DNA from: Fasciolopsis buskii
Lineage: Eukaryota > Platyhelminthes > Trematoda > Plagiorchiida > Fasciolidae
Length of the DNA stretch: 64,000 bases
Assembly: GCA_008360955.1 (NCBI GenBank)
Contig: LUCM01000560.1
Location: 1-64,000, forward strand
Direction of reading: 5' to 3'
Shown: positions 1 to 11,800 of the stretch, piece by piece
Layout: every line of letters starts with the position of its first letter
Position numbering within the stretch: the stretch's first letter is position 1
Made by a program: the position numbers and the translations under genes
Notes under the pieces: model-generated
Databases searched by the model: none
Told to the model about the DNA's origin: nothing
What the model saw: the letters and a program-made list of their open reading frames with translations, nothing else

Positions 1-11
1 GGCGCGATAAT

Positions 12-1396
12 GATGCGTACCATGGAAAATGGTCGAATTGGGTCAGTACCGTCAGTTAAGGAAAGGTAATGTCCAACACTGGTGGTCTGTGTGGGGTAGG
101 ACATTGTGTGAGTGTTAGGGCTCGCGAAGATTATGCGAAGGAGACTATGAGAGTGCATAAAAGATGGTTCCTTTTAAGGATCGGGCTAAAGAGACCTGGG
201 GTACGTACAGATGTCATAATTTAAACATGGAAATCAGAAGACTGCCGCCATCTTATTGTTAAAGCAACGTCTGATCCAAGAACTTTCAGACGGACTGGGC
301 ATATTCGCGTTTACCAATCCTTGAAGTCTCAAGGATTCTGAATAATGAGACGGAGCTTCTACGTATGACTTGAGTGATGCCACATTCGATAGTTCTGCTT
401 GTAATTCCATCGGCAACAAGGGGAATTTTCCTGGTACCATTATTCTTTTCACATCGATCCAATTCCGACCTGCTGAACTCTCGACGCTCCAAGCCCCAGG
501 GTCGCGTTCCTGTTTATTTCTTAATCTGTTTGTGCCTCCGAGTACTTCTTCTACCTCACTTATTTAGAAGCAATAAAAGAAATATGAATCGGCGTTTTAT
601 AGGGAAATTATCTCAAATTCTAGAACGAACAAATGTTTGCGTGAAGCTACTTAGCTCACCACACATCGCCGTAGCTTCGAATTGAAATTTAAGTTACGTA
701 AGTACGAATCGCAATATATTGGCGGAGCCATGGAACCCGTGTAACAGCTCCCAATGGTTTTAAGTATGTGCTTACATGAAATGCGAACCAAAGGCAGACC
801 AATCAGTTGAACGTGATAGCCGCTAGGCGAGTTGTTCCGGTTTTCGATGGTTTATCGGACTCCAAGGACACATGACGAGCGCCTTGCTTTTTTAGCAAAT
901 TTTCCAGACGAAAGTTCTTTGCCCTACAGATGTCTTCTTTGTAAGTCGCGAAGGCATTAAAATCAACCATCACTGAAGACGTTGCATGACTTTTCATATG
1001 CCTCAAGCAATAAACCACAAAAACAGGGGTAACATTCCCATTATCATCATTCAACAACCTCTCGATTCAATGTACCGCGGAACTTTAAATACCAACAGTC
1101 CCAGAACTCAAAAGCGTCCGATCACATGTTCTTTTATCGAACGCTTCACCAAAGCAAAAATTACTTCCGTGAGGTGGGATTCTCCGACAACCATCAGGGA
1201 ACATCACACCTCGACTATGAACAAATGTATCTGGCGAAAACTTCTGTCGGTGAGCAAGCTGCTACGCATTAGTGTGAGCGAGAAGAAATAACACTGGACG
1301 ACAAAAAAAAACGATACTTAATGTTTTCAAAATTTAAAAACTTACACAGAATTGAATGCTTCAAGTGTCTTTGATTTCCGACTGTTTCTCTTTACT
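12..1396 (+). repeat. Tandem duplicate block, copy A
   Basis: The first bases decode like the extreme C-terminus of a CR1/Jockey-like LINE (the stretch after 'LPKEMVELGSV...'). The rest matches 2848-4186 in the same order. 777-1012 and about 1131-1390 are nearly identical to copy B, whereas 12-776 and 1013-1130 differ by many single-base insertions and deletions. The open frames on both strands inside it match no protein I recognise. Confidence 0.85.
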
Positions 1397-1659
1397 CGGC
1401 TATGTTCACAATTTCTCCGTCTGATATACATTACTCCACCAGTAAAACATTTGAAGAAACCAGACGGATCAGCTGCCTTTTTGCGGGTTGAACAAACCAC
1501 GTTCAGAGCTAGCTCACTAAAACAACTAAGCCACCAGTGTACCTTGAATGCATTCCATTTCATTTTTCCAATGATGAAAGCTACTGAGGGGCCCAGCATT
1601 CCGTCATTCGCAGCAACAAATTTAGGGGTTCAGTAGCGATACTGTTGTTCATTATGTTA

Positions 1660-2752
1660 GCACAACGGTGCGGAGAAGAGCGGGAGAAGTCGCGCAAATT
1701 TAGGTACCCAAAAAGCGGAATATGTCGACCCAGACAAAAGATGTTCGGGAGCGCACGCAAGGCCAAACGAACATTCGTGTCTGACCAACATGATTAGCTT
1801 CCTGGGACGAGAGTAATAACGGATGGGATCGGCAAAAAAGCAGAATTCTACTATTTGGACACCCAGAAGTCTTTCGATTTCGTTAACCACAGGTATTTGA
1901 CCGTAAAGTGAAGGCTTTCGGAGTGGACTCTGTGGTGAACAACTAGATAGCACAAAGTACGAGGGGTAGATCGTTCGGTTTAGGGGTCGAGGGGTGGGTG
2001 TCAGACAGGACTGTTGTAAGGAGGAGTGCTTCAGGGGTCTGTCTCAAGACCACTGCCATTCCTGATGTATACCAACGGCATAAACAAGGAATTAGAAAAT
2101 CCGTGCCCTATGTTTGCATGTTGCAACAAATTATTGGAGCTAACAAGCGGCGAGACTATCGGGAGGGATCTGGATAAAGTTTACCAGTAGTCGGCAAGAT
2201 GAGATCTTCCGCTGAACCTGAGCAAATGCGGGCGGCTCATGGAAGGGGAAGTTATTCCTCCCAGCCACATGGGTTCGTCCGGGCATCAAATCGCAGTGGA
2301 AAGAAAAGTTCTAAGGGAACTTCGCGATAGTAATGAGTACGGACTTTAAACCTCCTCTGCCGTATCAGAAAACGGTCAAGAAGGCGTAGTGTGCTCGAGG
2401 GCAACTTAGAAGGACTGCAGGATCTAGGAGGCCCGAAGATCGTCTGTCGGTGTTCAAGGTGTTTTTCCGATCCATTTAGGGAATTGTGCCAAGACATGAA
2501 TGTTGTATTTCCTACAAGATATGAAGTTGCTGGAATAGGTTCAGCTAGTTTTCACGTGCTGGTTCGGACAGCTGTGGTACATGTGATATGGACAGAGGCT
2601 AAAATCACTCGATGCACACTTACAGCAAAGGCGTGTGGAAAGGGGTGATTTAAGGGAGGTCTTCAAGATGGTTAAGAGAATGACCAATGAACGGGGTCAC
2701 TGTGAAGCCCTTTTCCAGATAACCGGAATGAAACACTTAGAGGAAACGGGAA

Positions 2753-2786
<34 letters not shown>

Positions 2787-2960
2787 TGTAACTGCCAGAT
2801 CGTGGAGCAAATAGTTTACCATTCGAGTAATGAATGCCTACCAAAGGAAATGGTCGAATTGGGGTCAGTACGTCAGTTCAAGGAGAGGCTAGTCAACACA
2901 TGGTGGTCTGTCGCTGGGGAGGACATTGTGTGAGCTGTAGGGCTCGCAAGAATGGGCAAG
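1660..2960 (+). mobile_element. Degenerate CR1/Jockey-like LINE reverse transcriptase fragment
   Basis: Read across frames, 1780-1990 gives ITDGIGKKAEFYYLDTQKSF-DFVNHRYL...KAFGVDSVVNNWI, which matches RT motif A and the next helix (family form: YLDFxKAFDxVNHxxLLxKL...GI). 2065-2130 gives FLMYTNGINKELENPCPMFA, which matches the lead into the FADD box. 2150-2290 gives the DLPLNLSKC stretch. About 2820-2900 gives the LINE C-terminal RVMNA-LPKEMVELGSVRQF. The catalytic FADD is replaced by F-A-C-C at 2113-2124. Frameshifts, stops and a GA microsatellite break it, and some of the frameshifts may be sequencing error. No intact ORF is present. Confidence 0.85.
2755..2784. repeat. (GA)n microsatellite
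   Basis: About 30 bases of uninterrupted GA lie inside the LINE fragment between the glycine-rich part and the C-terminal RVMNA stretch. It is an expansion inside the coding remnant or an assembly error. Confidence 0.95.
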
Positions 2961-4186
2961 GAGACTGCGTCGCATAAAGAGGTTCCCTTTTAAAGATGGG
3001 GCAAAGAGACCTGGGGTCACGTACAAGATTCATAATTACAACAATGGAAACGAGATAAACTGCCGCCATCTTATTGTTAAAGCAACGTCTGATCCAAGGA
3101 ACTTTCAGACGACTGGGCATTTCGCCGTACAATCCTTAAATCCAACTGAAAATGAAACCGGAGCTACCTACAGACTTTGATGATGCCACATTCGACTGTC
3201 TGCTTGTAATTCCAACGGCACAAGGCGATTTCCTGGTACCATATTCTTTATCACATCCGACCAATTCAGACTGTGAACTCTCGACGCTCCAAGCCCCAGG
3301 GTCGCGGTTCCTGGTCTTTTTCTTCAAGTCCTTTGTGCTCCGAGGCCTCTTTCACCTCACTTACTCATGAAGCAACTAAAAGAAATATGAACCTCGCGTT
3401 TCTATAGGGAAATTAATCTCACAATTCTAGACCGCACAACTGTTGCGGTGAAGTACTTAGCTCAAACATCGCCGTACGTTCCGAATGAATTAACGTTACG
3501 TAAGTACGGAACCAATTATTGCGGAGCCATGGAAGCCCTGTACAGCTGCCCATGGTTTATAGTGCCTAACATGAAATGCGAACCAAAGGCAGACCAATCA
3601 GTTGAACGTGATAGCCGCTAGGCGAGTTGTTCCGGTTTTCGATGGTTTATCGGACTCCAAGGACACATGACGAGCGCCTTGCTTTTTTAGCAAATTTTCC
3701 AGACGAAAGTTCTTTGCCCTACAGATGTCTTCTTTGTAAGTCGCGAAGGCATTAAAATCAACCATCACTGAAGACGTTGCATGACTTTTCATATGCCTCA
3801 AGCAATAATACCCAAAAAGAGGGTAACATTCCATTATCTAATTCACTAACACCTCTCGATTATAATGTACCGGGAACTTGAATTAAACCAAAGTCCCAGG
3901 ACTCCAAAGCGTCCCGATATGCTTCTTTTATCGAACGCTTCACCAAAGCAAAAATTACTTCCGTGAGGTGGGATTCTCCGACAACCATCAGGGAACATCA
4001 CACCTCGACTATGAACAAATGTATCTGGCGAAAACTTCTGTCGGTGAGCAAGCTGCTACGCATTAGTATGAGCGAGGAAGAAATAACACTGGACGACAAA
4101 AAAAACGATCTTAAATGTCTCAAATTTAAAAACTTACACAGAATTGAATGCTTCAAGTGTCTTTGATTTCCGACTGTTTCTCTTTA
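2848..4186 (+). repeat. Tandem duplicate block, copy B
   Basis: Second copy of the block at 12-1396, directly following the LINE at 1660-2960 and overlapping its 3' end. The similarity ends abruptly after GACTGTTTCTCTTTA, where copy A continues CTCGGCTATG and copy B continues TTCTTTTTCG. The block therefore lies 3' of a LINE coding end in both places and may be a LINE 3' region or part of a larger duplicated unit of about 2.83 kb. Confidence 0.85.
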
Positions 4187-4979
4187 TTCTTTTTCGTAAT
4201 TTCTTCGCCGTGGTTTTGTTGCTGCACCGGGACTTCATTTAACCAGTCGTTTCTTTTCAGCGTTTTTTACGACGATTTCATTCATATCCTTTTATCTTTC
4301 CATTTTTTCACTCATTTTTTTTAGTATGTCCATTTTTCCATTTTTTCGGGAATCATTTACGCTCTTCTTCTTCCACAAATTTTTATTCAATGCTCACTCT
4401 CTGTTGGTTTGTTTCTGCGTGGCAACAATATCAGTTTAGTTTTCATTTCTTCCTCCTTTGTTCCCACGTAACTCGCTGTGTACTTTAATTGGTTCAGGTT
4501 TTCGCTGGTAGTTTTCGATTCTTTTCAATTTTTCTGTTATTTTGGAATCAAAGCTCGCAATTTCGAACAGGATTCTTTCGCGTGTTTGTATATTTTAGTT
4601 TCAACTCTGCGTCTGTTTGTAAAATGCTTCCTACTTAACCCCCTCCCCCCGCTTACGTTCCACACTCGCTTTCTAAATGTTGCTCAGAATAGAATTCTTC
4701 TAGTAGGCGATCAGGCTGCAGCTAGGAACCAGTGTTATTATTAAACTATTTCCGGATTAAGTCGTGGTCTATGTGGTCGTAAGCAGTGTACGTTGTTTGG
4801 AAGTATTCTCTTAAACAACTTTGAATTCCTCCTTGATCATGAACATTGTCATGTGCGCAACCGCAAGCTCTCAACATGACAGGAGGCCCACGTAATGAGA
4901 TTGACGGAAAGCTTCGGGAACTCGAGAGAACTTTGTGAATAAGTATACGAAAAATTCAGCCTGCTGGTGATGAAGGCTG
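4187..4979 (+). other. Pyrimidine-rich stretch without a gene
   Basis: From the end of duplicate copy B to about 4700 the + strand is strongly T- and C-rich with many TTTTC and CTTT runs. No known element was identified. The open frame at 4478-4744 follows this composition and is not called. Confidence 0.6.
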
Positions 4980-5815
4980 ATAAGGAGAGAAAGTCGTTGA
5001 GTGTTTCGTCAAAGGCATCCGTACGCGTATGTCATCGCAAGCATCTTATGAAAGTCAAAAGCTGCGGTATAACAACCCCCTGCTGGCTTTGTTCTCCTTC
5101 TGTTTGACCGCTGCTTTGCACGTAGTGAATGTAAATATATTTCTGCCCAAGCCCCGTCCGATTACCATAGCGCTTACTGAAGGAAAATCACGAGGTCCAC
5201 TAATGTTTCTGCTCTAAATGGACGACATTTTCCACATCACTAGGCGCAGTGTTCCTCTTCTGTTTGCAGACGATATAAAATCTGTATACCTCTTTCCACC
5301 TCGTGATCTCAAAACCATCATAGAAAACGTAAAAATTGATCTACTATCGCTTGATTCATGATGCACAGCTCATTCGCATACAAATGCCGCATTCTCACAG
5401 AAATCTGCGGAATTAACAAAGACGTCGTTCCCTCCTCTCACATTGCCAGAGACTTGGGTTTGCATTACTCCAGCAAGTTCAACTTTTCAGAACTAATTGC
5501 GTTCGTGCACAGAAATTTTAGAACTCTGGAAGGCAAGTTGGTAACATAAAACACGGGTATGACCTATCCTGTTCATCTGTTCCATCGTGTGTTCCAACGT
5601 GCAACAGACTGACAGACTGGAGATTGAGAATGTTCAACGAAGGATTACGAAGCGACTTCCGGTCTGTTCTTCCTAGCTAGACCACATGGAGCGTTGCACA
5701 ACAATACGCCTTGATCACTTACGGCTGCGTTGAGTTCAAATTGCCCTCTCTGTTTTTCATAAGAGTATCGATGAAAGTGTGTCCATCTCCGCATCTCAAA
5801 AAGTAGCAATTCCTC
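4980..5815 (+). mobile_element. Degenerate CR1/Jockey-like LINE reverse transcriptase fragment
   Basis: About 5155-5218 reads PITIALTEGKSRGPLMFLL, matching the family's SGVPQGSVLGPLLFL. After a stop it continues MDDIFHITRRSVPLLFADDIKS, in which the catalytic F-A-D-D box is intact at 5263-5274. 5425-5545 reads VPSSHIARDLGLHYSS...FVHRNFRTLEG, matching the family's 'VKDLGVxxxxxL' to thumb region. About 5615-5760 gives ENVQRRITKRLP...LDHLRLR. In-frame stops and frame changes make it a pseudogene. The subfamily is not determined. Confidence 0.82.
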
Positions 5816-8800
5816 CTATGGCTTGCGACAGTGTGAGTTCTCGGTGTCAGTTCCAATGTCAAAGATAGCATTCCGAAAATCTTTTATGAAGTAAACTACC
5901 CTAATATAAGGATGATTTCTCCTGCATCCGATACCCTTAAAATTGAAACCACCTTGACAATAACCGTAAAAGTTTGCAAAATTTCCACGATCCTTACACT
6001 CCGGTAGAATAAGCCTGAGTCGGGCCCAGGGTATGATTGAATATAATGTTCGAAGTCTTATAGCAATCGACAATGCCTGGCGATCTTTAATCGTAAGAGT
6101 CCCCACAACTACCTTTCTTTGTAAATGTGGATAGAACACTCCGTCAACAAAACAAAGTCGGCACAACTTTTCGCCTGTCATTTGATCTCGTTTAATACAT
6201 ATGTAGCTAGGCATATAAATAGACGTAAGTCTTCAAATCACACTCACAGTTACTCCCAAACTAACATTTTATGTCCTTACATGACAATAAGCCAGTTTCA
6301 AGCGCAAATTTTGGCTTCAATTAGGGCTTCATTCAGCATGGAGTTTATTAACTCTCGTTCCTGCTGTCGCACTACGGGAAGAGAAGATACCACCATATAA
6401 CTCTCTTAATTTGCAAGGATCCCGGCCAACTGGCGGCGACAGCCATTGCCCTAAGAGATATTTTGCGCCCGCAATACGCATCATTGTTGCGTTTAAACAC
6501 AATATTACTCGCAGTGCAGGACTGGAAACCAGTCAAAGAATAATCTGTGCGAATCATTATTTAGCTTTGATTTAAAAGTCGAAACCTCGTGATCAGCAAA
6601 TCACCTCGTCTGTCATGATCTTTTGAGCGAAAACACAATGCATTGTCTGTTTGTTTTCTTTTTTCTGTGTCGGCGCTGTGCCTTCTTTGCACAATTTTGA
6701 TCTTGCCTTGCGCATGCCTCTCGCAAATCGAGAAATTTGCATTAATATTACTAGTATTATTACAATGCAGGTTATATCCATGGCTACTCGTCCGCGTTGC
6801 CTCATATTCAGTTAACGGACCTAACTGTTGCTCCTCTACTCTTCCTTACCAGATCTATGATTGGAAAAATTGCAATGGGGCAACGTGAATGCGTTTTTAC
6901 CAACAAGGTTCACCAAGTTGTCCCATAGTGGACTCTCAGTCCAAGGATTCTTTTTCGCTTTCCGGGAAGATGGCTCTCATCAACGCTATGGGCCACCTTC
7001 TTCCGACTTGCACCCACCTATCACTTATTGTCCTCGCCATTATTATGCATGTGGTCAATAGTTGGCATCTATTACGCACGGCTAGCGCTATTTGCGCTTG
7101 CGCAAAAATCAACACCGCCTGCACATGAACAGATGGGATTCGCTGTTTAGACGGGTCCATGTAGGGAAGCAGACCAAAGTCAGCCTTCTGCCAGGGAGAC
7201 CAAGATAGCTAATCTTACCAAATGCTTCCAGATTTTAATTAATTGTTTTCAATTTGGGTGCCCACTGCACGACCATTACAAACCAGTACCGATAGAATAA
7301 CAAGTACCTAGAAACTTATCTCTATGTTGCCATCTGGCTTTCTTTTATGTGAATGTGCGCACCATCCTCCCACCAGAATCTTCATTCTCGCTGAGGTAGC
7401 GCAAATTTGGCCGCCTCCTACGAGCAAACCAGTGAGATTTTAAGGCGAACTTTACCAGTTCCAAGGATCGACCAAGCTTATTTACTAAGGCATTCCTGGA
7501 TTGTACCTCCCGAAAGGTGAACATGCAACTTAATGGATCACTTAAATACCCACCCCAATGGGGGGTTATTCATCAATATTGTCAAACTCTGAGTGCCGAA
7601 TCGCGGCCCTACTGTCGTGCAAAACGTTTGCCTTAGAGGAATATGTTTAGAGTCAACGGAGAACCAGCAGAGTGAATGGAAGAACTAGCGGCAGTAAGCA
7701 CATCTTTCAATGACACATTAGACGATTTAAGTTAGGGAAAATGGTAGGTAAATAGTGAGCTATTAGGGGAGGGTAACTCCAGTTTATTTTGTGCGATGGC
7801 GCTGATTTGGAGTTGGTGTGGGCCTAGTTAGATTCACACCTATGGGCTTCAATTTTTTATAAAGGAGGTGAAAAATTCGCTTGCTCGCCTTTATTTTGTA
7901 ATGCTTGTGAACAAAAATGACGTGGTTTGATTCAGCCACCTGAAATAGGCCTGGAAGTGTTCCCTTTGCAGTAGGATCCTATCTGCAGCCAGTTCGGCTG
8001 ATTCAGGGCGGGTTGCAAAGAATGTTAGCTGATAAAATCTTCAGATAAAGCGCTATATACAGCCTTCAGCATAACTGGACATACATTACATAATTCGGGA
8101 CTGAATAAATTAGTACACGCCATTTTTGACCTGAGAATTTTATTCACAAGTGGAGTTCCATACCACGGGAAGATAGACAAACTGTTGCTGGGTGGGTGGC
8201 CGCTAACATGCATTAACGTAGACCATGGTAAAGCAAAAATAAAAAGTTGCATTCGGTGCGACAGCCGAGCTTCTGTGAAAAATTGATAAAAAAGTTTTCA
8301 AGAAGACAATTGACTGAGAGGTCATCAGATGGCGAAACCAGCATGGCGGAAATCGCGTTCGTTTTCTAATGGCAAAAAATTTGGGAGCGATGATTGTGAC
8401 GGGTCAACCTTGTTGGAAAACCGCGTTCATCTGTGGGATGAGAGTCATGGTCGAAGTAACCAAAACTTGATGATCCGAAATTAGGGATGAATTGATGATG
8501 TCTAATTGGCGCTGGCCGAGACCCATTCATTAATAGGTAAATTTCGATCGGGCAGCGTGTTAATTATCGAAAAGGAGCGGTTATGGCTGGGAAAGTCAAC
8601 TGCAATAAAGATTTCAAAGACCCGGTAAATATGAAAGAGAATGCTTAGTGTTATCGATAGATAGCTGGAGAAGAGAAAGTTTTGGAAACGGTAGATGAAA
8701 GTCACCTTATTGGAAAACAAAAATCTCGATGGAAGCATTGCCGTAAAATGCCTATTCAATCAGACTTCATAAAAAAGTGATTGGTAAGGTTTGCCTCAGC

Positions 8801-11800
8801 TCATGAACATGCATATGACGACACGGTAAGGTTATCTTGAAATCGTTAGCGGGGTGGCGCGTTGATTGTGACTGCAACTAAGGTAGCCCTCTTTGGTTTG
8901 CAAAGTGATATTTTCTGTTGGCTGTACTGAACAGCATTGCATCACCGCAGCCTTTGGTTGCAGGCCGTGCTGACAACATGCACAGCTTTGTGTTACGATC
9001 GTCGGAGTGAAAACTTTTATGGAGACAGTCTGGAAATGGGTAAATTAGCTCATGCACTGTGTAACAGTTTTCTCGGGGACAGCCAATATGCAGGTACAGG
9101 TGTGTATTCAGATGGAAACCCCGTAATTACCGAATAGCCAGAATGATAAATAGATCGGAGGATCCCGGAAAGATTTATGGCGAGTGAACTTTGCAATAGA
9201 TAACGCCATTCTAAGCTGAATATCAGCCGCGAATTATGCTGAGCAGTGGTATGTTATTATATGGATGCCAAAACGGCTAGAGACACGTTTGCGGGCAGAT
9301 GGGTATAATCGTTGGTCAGGAGACTAAGGCGAGTGGAACGGGGGTACGTCGGTTGCAAAAGTTAATAAGTTAGACACAAGTTTTTACTTGTGAAACCAAA
9401 TATGCCAAGAGGCCATTGAGTTAGAGGTTCCTGGTGTATCGGGAGGTTTCTCTCGGGAAGTCCTCGGAATGTGTATCGGAGGGCGGTTTCTCGGAGGAGG
9501 TTGAGCTTCGCAGGTGCTGATTACTTCGCGGAGGTGAGATCGTGGGCATTTATTGGACCCACTGTTGACGGAACGCCAAAGCGGAAAGAAAGTTGGAAGT
9601 ACCATGCTAAAGCTTTTGATGTGTCCGTGCTTTCCGTACTGACGGCTTTTGGGAGTTCGGTTTCGCTCGATGGTGCACATGTGTTTTGTGAAACAAAGTG
9701 CCTACAACCGAGGATTTCAAGTTGGGCTCTGTCGGTAGGTTGCTTAATCGTCCGCATCAGGCTGGTTCTATGCTTCGAGGGCAGATTTCGTTCTAGATAT
9801 AGTGGGCGGGTCGTTGCCATGATCATCAGCCATTCTCGCTGGTGCTTCAAAGGAAAAACCAGTGACAGCTAAGAACAGGGACTCTGGACGGCGCGAAACC
9901 TGGAGCAAGGAGGAATAATGAGGCATCTGGAGCTCTTTGAAAAACCATTACTGATCTTCCTATGATTTGCGCTCACCACCAGCGGATATGTGCGCTCTGC
10001 TGTACGTGTAGAGCTTTTCGATAGTTCGTAGGTATGGGACTTCTGACATTCGAGGTAAACAAAAACCAGAAATAAATTTGGACAACCGAGGAGCATGAAA
10101 CAATAGAGCGCATTATGCCATTTCCCCAAATCAGTCCCGCTGTCACTATGAAGTCTTCCGGGGCCAGAGCCCAGGGAGCGTGTGAGGGTGTCATTCGACA
10201 GGGCGAGCCGTAGAGCGCCGGATGAAATGAAGGACCTGAAAATCTTTGTTTGTCCGTTAGCAACCATTGCACAAAACTGCGCACGTGTTTGCGGTGGATT
10301 CCGAAGCCTTACTTCTCCGCCCATCACGGTTTTATCTGCAACGTATGAAGGTAGCAATACATGGATTGACGGCGTTTCTCATATTAAGCGTTTACTCAAA
10401 CGGCTTGGCTTCGCAGCACGGGAGGGATAGGAGTGCCCAGATGGTTGGAAGATTCGGGTCAAACAACATTGAATTTTGGGTTGTGCTTGACAAACCCAAA
10501 TTTTGCAAATAATCCCGCTGGGAAAGAGTTTAGTTGAAAGGCTAATCGAGTTCCTAGGACGTGGCCCGGCTTTCAGCTTCCTTCGCATGTTGTCATTCCT
10601 GCCCTAGTCGACGCGATCGGATCGTGGCAGAATCTGGAGTAATTTTCAGAACGCATAGGTGAACGACGACTTCGGAACAAACTTACAGCATGCGGGGAAG
10701 AAGTTAAAATCTTTAAAAGGAATTCGAACTGCGAAAAGGTCGAATAGATAACTTACCAAAGCAAGCGTTAGGGGCAGAACGTAGAACAAGGAAGAAAACG
10801 GGATAGGTTCAACGGAGGGGTGCAGGGCTCTTGACCCTGGGAGCAACAGATGTTGCAAGGGCCTGAGATTAGGTTTGCGAACAGCATTACTGACGTTCAA
10901 AGGGGTTGGGTTTAGAAGGTAGAACTTGGAAAATCTAGCAGTTTGACACTAAAGCAAACATATCCTGTTAAGCCCTTCCGCTTTATACTAACTACTAGGG
11001 CATGGTGATAATTAATATAATGTCACAAAAGCTGCTGCGGGGTTTAAGTTACGGTGTTGTCAGGGTCTGAATTTCAGGTTCGAAATCTTGTACCCTGTTT
11101 CGCTGAAAGTAAGCTTGCATCAGGTTCAGTAATGAGCAAGCATCTGACATTTCTTTGAACGGGCTTAAATTTGGGCAAGCTTGGGCACGATCGCATCGAG
11201 CTGGTCGGTTTGTTTTAGTGTAATGAGGCAACAATGAAGAATTATTCCAAAGCGAGCTGAGAGGAATTAAAAAAGCTAGATCGGTGTGACACGGTAAACC
11301 CACGGCGCTTCAAGTCCAAGGAGCTTGCGCCTAGCCGAGCAACTCTGTTTCCAAGAGGAATCGAGGCCGCAGGCCGGACCTTTTCAATTACAGTTTCATT
11401 AAGTTCGAGCACAGGCGCAAAACTGAACGGACAGCATCCTGGTTAAACTGGATGTCGATACTGGGCGGTTTCATTATAGTCCTGAGTGTCAGCGTTTTTC
11501 ACGATTAGTGCCCCGACTCTTTGGCGAATTCGCTCGAGGAAACTGATAGAACGAAAATACTATGGCTCCCAAAACTTTCCCATGTTGGTTTCAAATATGA
11601 GTTTATCGCTCATGCGGGCGACCAAGAGGACTACAACATTCATAATCAGTTTAAAAGATTCAATTAAAAAAGAATCAAATGAGCCAGCTGTTGCACGAGT
11701 AGACCAAATATGTTGTGTTTTCAACCGTGAGTGCAACAATGGAGTTCGTTGTCATGTCGTCGTTGTTGTGCAGTGTTTGAGCTTTTTTGCCAAATACAAG

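Noticed and set aside
5816..6214. 132-codon minus-strand frame next to the LINE fragment
   Set aside because: No family recognised; its start lies opposite short plus-strand frames, and its length is within chance expectation.
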